DNA of 64,000 nucleotides from the NCBI GenBank assembly GCA_033816765.1, contig CM066291.1, positions 1,674,001 through 1,738,000 of the forward strand, written 5' to 3'. Below, piece after piece: positions 55,501 to 64,000 of the stretch (the stretch's first letter is position 1; the number at the start of each line of letters is the position of its first letter). Made by a program: the position numbers and the translations under genes. The stretch comes from Nothopassalora personata. Lineage: Eukaryota; Ascomycota; Dothideomycetes; Mycosphaerellales; Mycosphaerellaceae. Under the pieces are notes generated by a model that was not told the origin of the DNA, did no database searches, and saw nothing but the letters and a program-made list of their open reading frames with translations.

Positions 55501-56119
55501 TCCGTTCGAAATAGCGTACGGTTAGCGACCTAAGATTGCCCCTATACTAACTAGATCTCGAGACGAGACCTAGGGGGGGGAAGTACTAGTAGCGGTAATA
55601 GCTACGAGTCGCATGCGAAAACTACGCGCTACACTCGAGGAGCGATAGAAGGCTATAGTAGAAAGCTAGGCTCGCTACTATAATAAGACCTACTAAGCTA
55701 AGACCTACCGCGTAGGTAACTTAGTCCTATTATTAACGAAGAACCTCAAGTTAGCAGTGCTAAAGAAGAAGATAGGTCCGAAGTTTATCGGCCTATACCG
55801 CATTACGGACGCTGTCGGTTCGTAGGCGTACCGCCTAGCGCTACTAGCCGACTTAAGGCTCTACAACGTCTTCTATATCTCTCTCCTCGAGCCGTATATC
55901 GGTAGCGATGAGGATGGACCCGTACCCCCTCTAGCTAATGAGGACGGAGAGTATAAGGTAGAGGTAGTACTAGATAGGCGTAAGCGCAAGGGTAAGCTAT
56001 AGTATCTAGTCTAGTAGAAGGACTAGCTAGAGGAGTACAATAGCTAGGAACCGGCGGAGGGCCTCGCGAATACGGATCGCATAGTAGCCGACTATAAGGC
56101 GTTAAGGAGAAGCAAATAA
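52535..56119 (+). pseudogene. pol: A2 pol: protease, RT, RNase H, integrase, chromodomain
   Basis: Domain order as in A1. Protease LLDNCTDLSLVS near 52605-52640, followed by 61 open codons (52664-52849). RT with an intact YLDDILIYS at about 53600-53627. RNase H about 54000-54420. Integrase MDFITDLP region near 55065 (Met changed to Ile), SDRGPVF near 55265, then TNGQTKRVN near 55360 (catalytic Glu to Lys, as in A1). Chromodomain about 55945-56085. It ends at TAA 56117-56119. A dead copy. Confidence 0.88.
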
Positions 56120-56150
56120 GACTAGCACTAGAGCATAAACAAAACTTTTC

Positions 56151-57191
56151 TTAACTATAAATAAAACAAAAGCTAAAGAGTAGCGCGCCTACTAGGGGCT
56201 ACGTAGAGTAGTAGTAGGCGAGGAGCCCGCGAGCAGCGTGTAAGGCGAGCGCCTCAGTTGTCGTTACGCAGTGACTTAGGTAAGAATACCTAGTCGGCGG
56301 CGGTAGTATCGATGTTCTACGCCTGTAGGAACTGGGACTACGGTTAGTAGGGTATACGTAGGCGAGGAACATACAACTCACGGCGCGGCCGAGTTCGAAC
56401 AGCCTATTAAGGGCGCGGTTCTACTCCTACTAGAGCGCGAGGGCTTCGGCGGCGGGGGCGGCGGCAGTAGTAGCGGCGGCGGCGGAGGCACGTATGCGGG
56501 TCTCCCCGGCACGCTTGTGCTTATAGGTATTGAACTGCCTAATAGCCTATAGGAAGGGTTAGCCGAAGTATAGGGGACGCACTAGAGCCCTCCCCCGCGA
56601 GTAGTAGTCGACTCGCACGAGCGAAGTAGCGACTTACCTCCTTAATGTCGTTACCTAGCTAGGCACATAGGCGGATCTGCTCTACTAGCTCCTACTACTA
56701 GAGGTCTATGGGCGCCTAGCCTATTATAGCCGTAAGGAAGTCGCGCTAGGACCGCGCGGCGCGTAGGCGGCTTACTAGCGAGGCGATAGCGTAGCTAGTG
56801 TTAGGCACGTAGCTATGTTTACTACGCCTACAGCGGCTACACTTCTTTAGGAGCTCGCCGGTAGTAACACTATAACAGTCGTCGGCCTCGTCTAGTAAGT
56901 GGTTAGCATCCAAATCGTAGGCGACACGCGTAGAGACTTACCCCTAACGAAGTACGGGAGGCACCGTATATACATATTAATTCTCTACGAGAGCTTAGTG
57001 GCTAGCGAGGGCGTTAGTAGCTACGAGGGTAATACTAGTCGCTTACGACCACTAGGCGTTCTAGGGGCGTCGCGTACTAGAGCCGCCTAGCGGCGCTCGT
57101 CTTCTACGGCGCTAGTAGTGCTATCGCTACTAGTGCTACTAGAGGAGGCGGAGCGGCTAGAGAATAGCGGCGAGGAGGGCACGGTAGACAT
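56151..57191 (-). pseudogene. Antisense spliced accessory gene of A2 (three exons)
   Basis: ATG 57191-57189. Exon 1 57191-56942 (250 nt), intron 1 56941-56892 (50 nt), exon 2 56891-56638 (254 nt), intron 2 56637-56547 (91 nt), exon 3 56546-56151 (396 nt, TAA stop). All lengths and splice signals (GTAAGT donors, GCTAAC branch sites) equal those of A1, even though intron bases differ at a few sites. The product starts MSTVPSSPLFSSRSASSSS. Breaks in the spliced frame are nearly all TAG. Its 3' end faces the pol stop (56119), so the two genes converge. Confidence 0.8.
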
Positions 57192-57492
57192 GATAATAAT
57201 GATGATACTAGCGAGGCGCTTACGATAATAGTACGGTGCGGGTACGTAGTAGTAGTGTAGCGAAGGTAATAAGCTAGGGAGCGTACTAAGAAAGGGCTAG
57301 GTTAGGCTAGAGTTTTATACCCCTAACTAGCTGCGTCGGCATAGTAACTAAGCCTCACTTACCTATACCTATATAACGATACGTACGTAACCCGCATATA
57401 GGCCGTATAGCAACTATAGTTCTAGAAGTACATAGGAGCCTCTACGTAGTAACTAGCGAGCTAAGGACAGCTCGTACGGGAGGGGAGGCAAT

Positions 57493-57689
57493 TGTAAGGG
57501 GTAGCCTAGTAGCTAACCCCTACATGTAGCCTTATATATAACATGCGGTCGCGACCGGCTACTAAGCCGCACGTAACACGTATAAGTACACCTTACGACG
57601 CGCGATGCGTCTTGAACAAAAGGTAAGAATTAGTTCATCTACGACTGGCAGGTCGTAGGCGTGCTATACATTGCGACATCCCTTTAATA
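57493..57689 (+). repeat. 3' LTR of A2
   Basis: 197 bp, tgtaaggggtagcc to ccctttaata, partner of 50997-51193. Confidence 0.93.
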
Positions 57690-57694
57690 GACCG

Positions 57695-57881
57695 TAAGGC
57701 TATAAGGGGATGTCGCAATGTATAGCACGCTTACGATCTTCTAATCGTAGATAAACTAAAGCTTACTTTCTTCTATAGACGCTATATACGTCTCCTAGTA
57801 TACGTATGCGCGTTACGTACGGCATGCTAAGCCGGGCATAGCCGTATTATATGTAAGGGTTAGCTATAGGCTACCCTTATA
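57695..57881 (-). repeat. 3' LTR of C2, main part
   Basis: Continues the LTR begun at 50986-50996 after removal of A2. Contains aagcttactttc, the reverse of the self-priming site region. 57882-58295, between this LTR and the antisense ATG, has no ORF and presumably holds the antisense promoter. Confidence 0.88.
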
Positions 57882-58295
57882 ACTGCCTCCCCTTCTAGGA
57901 CGAGCTACCCTTAGCTCGCGGCTTTAGGAGGTTTCTATATAAGTAATCTATCTACTTCTCGTAGATTCCGTTACTATACGACCCGCCTACGGGTCTTATA
58001 CGTGTCGTTATCGGGGTATAGGTAGGTATAAAGTTGTAGTTACCGGGTTAACTAACTTAAGGGTTTAAGAAGCGTACCCTCTCCCTCCTTTTCCTTCTTT
58101 TCCCTTATACTACGTTCTCGTAGCGTACTACACCCGCACTACTAGCGATCTACTAGCTCCTCGCTAGCGACTATCTAGCGACCCGCTAGCACTACTATAG
58201 CTTTAGAGGAAGCTATCTAAGACTAGCTCCGCTAGGAGGCCCTTATAGGGGGCCTATTAGTACTACTAACACTATTACTAGCACTACTAGCATAG

Positions 58296-59257
58296 ATGTC
58301 TAGCGCGCTTAGCGCACTAGACACGCTAGCGAAGCGTAAGTTTAGCGTACTAGGGCCGTAGACCCTTAAGTCCTTACTAGCTAGGCGCCTAGGTATAGAC
58401 ATTAAGATATATATACGTTATCTCCTATACTTCGTAACTAGTAAGTATTCGCTACGCTCTTCGCTTACGATACGCTTACTAATAGTGTAGTAGACGAGTA
58501 GGATACGTGTAATAGTGTTACTACCGGCGAGTTGCTTAAGAAGTATAGGCGCTATAGAGCTATTAGGCACCCCTATATTAGTAATATTAGCGTCGCTATC
58601 GCGTAGCTAGTAGCTCGCCTACGCGCCGCTCGCGCTTAGCGCGATAAGCTTATCTAGGGGCTTAGTAACTCTATTACTAAGTAAGAGTAGGATACTCTAG
58701 ACTAGTAGTACGAGGTCTACGCCTAGCTAGGCGAGTAGATCTTAGAGGTAAGTACTACGCCTCGCTAGCGCTCTCTACGCTCGCCGTATACGGCGTACTA
58801 TTACTCCCTATATAAATCGGCTAACCTCCTCCTAGGCTAAGAGGTAGTTTAGTACCTATAAGAATAAGCGTATAGGCGATACCCGCGTACGCTTCGCTGG
58901 CGCCTCTACTACTACTGCCCCCTCCTCCGCCGCCGCTACTACGTCCGTAGTTCTATAGTAAGAGTAGAATAGGGCCCTTAATAGGCTCTTCGAGCTCGGC
59001 CGTACGGTAAGTAATATACGTGTCGTATACGTGTCCTATGCTAACCGTAGTTATAGTTCCTATAGGCTAGAAATATTAACACTACTACGGCCGATAGGGC
59101 CTTCTTACTACTAGCCCTACGGGGCGAGTATAATAAGGAGGATAATAAGGAGGATAATAACGAGTAATCGCGCGCTCCGCGTATGTTAGCCGCCTACTAC
59201 GCGCCTATCTCCTATCTACGTAGCGCCGTAGCGCGCCCTATAAAAGTTTATTTTTAA
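58296..59257 (+). pseudogene. Antisense spliced accessory gene of C2 (three exons)
   Basis: Plus strand, opposite to C2 pol. ATG 58296-58298 (MSSALSALDTLAKRKFSVLG). Exon 1 58296-58440 (145 nt); intron 1 58441-58493 (53 nt: GTAAGT, branch ACTAAT, acceptor TAG). Exon 2 58494-58747 (254 nt, the same length as in family A); intron 2 58748-58835 (88 nt: GTAAGT, GGCTAAC, CCTAG). Exon 3 runs from 58836 to a TAA near 59257. Spliced, it matches the family A product in NSVTTGELLKK, RLRAAR, then NRALNRLFELGRTVS. Exon 3 has a frameshift near 59140-59165 in an aaggaggataat tandem repeat. It lacks about 35 Ser-rich N-terminal residues of A. Breaks are mostly TAG. Function unknown. Confidence 0.78.
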
Positions 59258-59590
59258 AATAAATACTCTTCTCTCTACTCTTCTCTCTCCTGATCTCCCT
59301 CTCTAATGTTATTACTATCGGGGGTGTTCGCTCGACTAAGTAAGTAAGCCTTTTAGTCCGATAGAAGATACTATAGGTTAGTGTCTTCTATACTAGTTAT
59401 AGCTAAGTTTACTATCGGGGGTAGAGGTCCTTATATCTAGCTACCGGAGGGTTAAGGCCTAAATGTATAACCTATGCCCTTATTTTAGCGCCTTATACGG
59501 CCTTCGTAGGCACCTTATATTCGACTACTATATGCGTAGCCTTTACGGATCCTTCCGCTAGCTTACACCGTCTTCGCTAACGCCTTATAT
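59258..59590. other. Spacer between convergent antisense gene and pol in C2
   Basis: No ORF. It starts with a ctcttctctct stretch. Its right part contains a diverged extra copy of the chromodomain tail sequence (ccttatattcgactactatatgcgtag versus 59588 onward), a small tandem duplication at the 3' end of pol. Confidence 0.5.
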
Positions 59591-62500
59591 TCGGCTACTA
59601 TACACGTAGTATTCGCGAGTCCTTATACTAGCTCCTAGCTATTATACTCTTCTAGCTAGCCCTTCTATCGTACTAGGTACTACACTTTACCCTTATACTT
59701 ACGCTTTCCTAGTACTGCCTCTACTTTATATTCCCCGTCCTTATTAGCGAGGGCTATAGTGCCTCTATCCTTCTCGCTGCCCGCGTACGGCTCGAGGAGG
59801 GATATATAGAATATATTATAAATTCTTAAGTCGGCTAGTAGTACTAGGCGGTACGCCTACGAACCGATAGCGTCGATAATACGGTACGGTCTAATAAACT
59901 TCGGACCTATCTTCTTCTTCGGTAATGCTAACCTTAGGTTCTTCGTAGATAATAAGACTATATCGCCTACGCGATAGCTCTTAGCCTTATAAGTCTTATT
60001 ATAGTAGCGAGTCTAATCGGCTACTACGATTTCCTAACGCTTCGTAAGCGTAGCGCGCATCTCTCGTATACGGTTAACTAAGTCTACCGCTACTAGTACC
60101 TCCCCTTCCCGGATCTCGCCTCGAGATCCTATAGGTGTTAGGGCAATCTTAGGTCTCTAACTATACGCTATCTCGAATAGGCTTATACGTAGCGTAGGGT
60201 AGACGCTATTATTATATACGAATTTAGTAATAGCTAGCTACTTAGCCTACTCTATCTAGTTCTCGCTATAGTAATAACGAAGGTACTATTCTAAGGTTTA
60301 GTTTACCCTCTTAGTCTAGCCGTTAGTCTAAGGGTAGAAAGCTATAGATAGCTTACGCTTTACCTACGCCTCGAAGTAGAAGTTACTCTAGAACTTACTC
60401 GTGAATACTAACCCGCGGTTACTTACTATGCCCGCTAGTACACTATAATGCCGTACAACTTCGTCTCGTAAGATCCTCGTAAGCTCCGCCGCTATATATA
60501 TCTTAGTCGTAGGAATGTATAAGTTCATTTTAGAGTAGCGGTCGACGATTACTAGGATCGCATTATACACGCATTCTCCTCGCTTACTTAGCGGTAGGTC
60601 CGTAATAAAATCTATAGTAATTTCCTACTATAGACCGTCTAGCCTAGGTAGTAGCCGTAGCTCGCTATAGGGTCGATAGCGCCTTGCCTTCGAGGTCTAA
60701 TAAGCCCTATAGTTTCTAATATACTCCCTTACTTCCTTACTAAGTGATTCCTACTAGTAATAGCGTCGTAGTAGCTCTTTAGTCTTTACCTTACTAAAGT
60801 GCCCTACTAGTAGGTCGTTATAATATATATAGAGTAGCTATACTCTTACTACATAATCTTCGGGTACTATAATCGTGTTCCTACGATAGACTAACCCGTC
60901 TTTTATATACTAGTCCTTAGCGTCCCCTTCGCTAGGCGCCTACGATAAGTATACGACGTACCTATTGTCTCTCCCCTATACGATTTTTATTAGTAGTGTA
61001 AGCAGTTTACCTAGGCGGCCCTACATTATTATAGCGTACACTCTTACTAGTAGCGATCGGGTTCCCTACGGCTCGTAGGCTCCTACTACCGTTATCGTCG
61101 CCTTATCCTATATCTTCTCGTAGGTAGCGGTTACGTGCCTTACTATAGGCTCGTCCTCTCTTAATAGGGATTCCTTCTAGAAAGATAGCTTACTTTATAG
61201 CGTAGAAAGTAAGTTTGACGTCTACTACGCTACGCGTACGTAGTTACTACGTCGCAATAGCGTATCGGCTAGGTTACTCTTCCCCGACCTATACTCTACT
61301 ACAAAGTCGAAAGATTATAGAAACGTCGCCTATCGAGCTTACCTCCCGTTTAGCTACTTTACTATTATAAAACCCTATAGGTTCGTATAGTCGACTAGTA
61401 CCTAAACCGTATACGATACGCCTTCGAGGTACGGTCGCTAATACTTAAATGCCTCTACTACTACTAGTAGCTCTTAGTTATAGGTCTTAAAATTGCATTC
61501 GGTAGGTATTATCTTACGAGAATAGAAGGTAATTAGATGCTACTTAGTCCTAAATAACTAAGAGATAATACCTACAATCGTAAAACCTAAGGCATCCGTT
61601 TTAACCCTCGTACGTAACGAAGGATCGAAGTACCTTAGGATAGGTACTCCGAGGAACCTAGCTTTTAGCCGTTAGAATGCTTACTCCTCGTAAGCGGACT
61701 ATATAAGAGGCCCTTACTTCTTACTATTCTTACATCCCTTTAGTAGCTCTATTAATAGCTTTATAATCCTCGAAAACCCTTCGATAAAGCGCCTATAGAA
61801 GTTATAGAATCCTAGGAAGGATTAAACCTTATAAAAGCTCGTAGGCGTAGGCTATTCCTCGATTGCGGCTACCCGGCTCCTATCTATCGATACGCCTACG
61901 ACACTTACGATAAATCCTAGGAACTCGGCATTCTCCTAGAAGAAGTGTAGCTTCTTTAGGTTCGTAAATAGGGCGAACTTTCGTAGCCTCTCTAGTACCG
62001 CGCGTACGGCTCGTACGTACTCCTTACGCGTTACGCTATAGATAAGGATGTTATCTAGGTAGACTACGTAGATGTTATCTACTAACCTAGTAAGGGCCTT
62101 ATTAATGTACCCCTAAAAGGTAGCTAGTACGTTAGTTAACCTAAAAGGCATAACTAAGTACTCGTAGTAACCGTATCGCGTACGAAACGTAGTCTTCTAC
62201 TCGTCTCCTCGCTTAATAGGAATACGGTAGTAGGCATCCTATAGGTCGATTATAGTAAAGAGCCTAGCGCCCTATAGCCTATCTAAGGTCTTACTAATTA
62301 GGGGCAGTAGGTACCGGTTCTTTACTATAATCTTATTTAGGCCTCTATAATCTATATAGAGCCTAAGAGTACTATTCTTCTTTAGTACGAATAGGATAGG
62401 CGTACCCGCCTCGCTTACGGATCGCCTAATCTACCCCTTCTCTATTAATTACGTAAGGTACTCCTTTAAGGCCTCTAGCTTAGTTAAGGACTAGTAGTAT

Positions 62501-63150
62501 AGCGGCTTAAAAGGGGGTTTCTTTCCTTTAACGAGATTAATTGTATACTTAACCCCGTTAGGAATCTTACGCTTCGCCTACTTATTAGGTACGTATATAT
62601 CTTAGAAGTCTATAAATTCTTTAGGCTACGAGGGACCCTCTCCTTCGGATACTACTATAGTAATAACCCGAACACTTATCGCATAAACCTACTTTAAGCT
62701 CTCGAGATCCTTAAGGAACTCGCGTGCGTTACGCTACTAAATCGTAGGCGTCTCTATACCGTAGTACTACTAGTTATCCTTATCGGCCTTTACTATCCGA
62801 TTACGATACCGCTAGGGTCTACCTAAAATAACTAACGGCCTACCTATAGGCGCTATATAGTAGATAGCGTCGCTTACGCGCTCTACTCCTATATCGTTAG
62901 CTAGTCGTACGCGAACCGTATAGGCGCCGTAGTAATACCCCTAGTTCTACGCGTACGACTCTAGATTTAGAAGCTTTATACTACTAATAGGCTATATCTA
63001 GTATCGGAGTATATACTCGTACGACACTAAGCTTAAATCTATACTATTATCTAGAAGAAACGTAGCCTCGCGAAAGCCCTTACGCGTCTCGACGGCGCCT
63101 CGTAAGTAACGCGCTAGACTCGTATCGACTTACCTTAAGGGGTCTATATA
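59590..63150 (-). pseudogene. pol: C2 pol: protease, RT, RNase H, integrase, chromodomain
   Basis: Minus strand. Chromodomain about 59590-59745. Integrase core about 60300-60640, including NAILVIVDRYSKMNLYIPTT (60 open codons at 60388-60570) and SNRGLVF where SDRG is expected (catalytic Asp lost). Integrase zinc region about 60730-60930. RNase H about 61250-61640. RT about 61790-62600, with YLDNI at about 62040-62065. Protease about 62790-63110. Dense TAG stops. The right part is nearly identical to C3. Confidence 0.85.
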
Positions 63151-63159
63151 GAAACTCGA

Positions 63160-64000
63160 ACTTAGGAGCGACCCTTACCTAGTCCTCTACCTTTTCTCTA
63201 TTTACCCTTCTTAGTTAAAGCCTCGACAGTTTCTAACCTACGAACCGCTTACGTATTACGGTCTTTCTATAGGTGTCTATTTCGGTACTCCGTCTTATAG
63301 TAACCCTTCCTACCGTAGCCGTAGTACTCTACTTTCGACTTCTAGCTAGTTAAAGACGAGCTACCGGCGTCTCGCTACTAACTCGCATCCGAGGCGCCCG
63401 GTACTTAACTCTACTTCTATTACTTTAGGCGATCGACCCGCTTATATACGCCCTTAGCTTTACGCTTACGACGTATATGCTACCCGCGGTCGTACCCTCC
63501 GCTACTACCTCGGCGCTCGGTACTTTCGATACGTAAGGCTAGGACTACTAGGTCTTCTCTAGTCGTAGGGATATTATAGTAGCTAACGATAGCGGACCGT
63601 AAGCGAGGCGTAAGCTTCGCTAGTAGGTACCGTATATATTACGCTTCTAAGTAGTCGCCTAACTAGTCCTCTATAATATCTAGCTTAGTCGCGAACTGTC
63701 GCGCTATCTAGTTATCCTTCTATTTCGTAACCTCGTACTCTAATATAACCTTAAGTACGCGATTTATAGGATCGCCGTATACGTCTCGGTAGAACTTCTT
63801 AAAGTCCTAGTATATATACCCTATAAGATTAACGGCGCTATAGTTAGTATACTATCGCTCGCTTACCTCTCCGCTAAGGTATATAACCTTATATAGGACC
63901 TTTAATTCGTCTATCGCGTATATAGTACCTAAGAGGGCGAAGATAAGTAAGAGCTCCCGAAGGAATACCCTTACCTTCCTTATCGAATCCCCTCTAAAAG
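63160..64000 (-). pseudogene. gag: C2 gag (partial, runs off the window)
   Basis: Minus strand, CCHC knuckle near 63270-63325, then capsid-like blocks shared with C1 and C3 (ASRIESTERRGSS context near 63510, ELKVLYRVIYLSGEVSE near 63860-63910). The start lies beyond 64000. TAG-rich. Confidence 0.83.

Larger units (their letters stand above)
50997..57689 (+). mobile_element. Gypsy chromovirus A2, full length, nested in the C2 LTR
   Basis: 6,693 bp with 197-bp LTRs and target duplication gaccg (50992-50996 and 57690-57694), 11 bp inside the C2 LTR. It aligns with A1 throughout, including the 100-bp duplication (from 52350) and many shared TAG stops, but keeps some residues A1 lost (RT YLDD near 53605, last Cys of the knuckle). 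Confidence 0.95.
50986..64000 (-). mobile_element. Gypsy chromovirus C2, host of nested A2 (5' end beyond window)
   Basis: A minus-oriented family C element. Its 3' LTR (198 bp) is split by A2 into 50986-50996 and 57695-57881. Then follow an antisense gene (58296-59257), pol (about 59590-63150) and gag to the window edge. It is the only family C copy here with integrase, chromodomain and the antisense gene. Heavy RIP. Confidence 0.9.

Overview
The window comes from a filamentous ascomycete, most likely a dothideomycete of the Mycosphaerella group. That placement is an inference from gene style, short GT..AG introns, chromovirus families and the mutation pattern; no marker gene fixes it. About 90% of the window is a nested pile of LTR retrotransposons damaged by repeat-induced point mutation (RIP). 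Nearly all premature stops are TAG (CAG or TGG changed to TAG), several gag start codons are ATA instead of ATG, and catalytic Asp codons read Asn. This fits CpA-to-TpA change on either strand.

Layout. 1-881 is the 3' end of Gypsy element F (+), lying in C3, a minus-strand chromovirus of family C (to 3609). C3 abuts or sits in D1, a minus-strand Gypsy element of another clade (3610-3777 and 17616-20418). D1 is split by B1 (3778-17615, +), which is split by A1 (7962-14656, +) and also holds a solo LTR (4568-4833). 20419-24671 may be a TIR element E with GC-rich palindromic ends. 24672-32999 is D2 (minus), a long Gypsy copy holding a 762-bp insert with a 13-bp target duplication. 33927-45126 is C1 (+), which lost integrase and is split by B2 (35121-42247, minus) and a solo LTR (44754-45046). 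45780-49990 is an unmutated gene island: a CDC26-like APC/C subunit, a 371-aa 2EXR/F-box-like protein and a damaged coiled-coil gene. 50986-64000 is C2 (minus), split by A2 (50997-57689, +). Target-site duplications prove the nesting of A1, A2, B1, B2 and both solo LTRs.

How the elements work. A, B and C carry gag with a CCHC knuckle, protease, RT and RNase H; the longer copies add integrase and a chromodomain (chromoviruses). They appear to be self-primed: the bases just inside the 5' LTR pair with a site within the LTR, and the two sites co-vary between families A and C.

Main novelty. Between the pol 3' end and the 3' LTR, each family carries a gene on the opposite strand, convergent with pol. 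In families A and C this antisense gene is homologous and has two introns at identical positions, with GTAAGT donors, branch sites and acceptors; the central exon is 254 nt in A1, A2 and C2. Splicing joins three reading frames whose breaks are almost all TAG. In B and F the corresponding antisense ORF encodes an unrelated Cys-rich plus coiled-coil protein.
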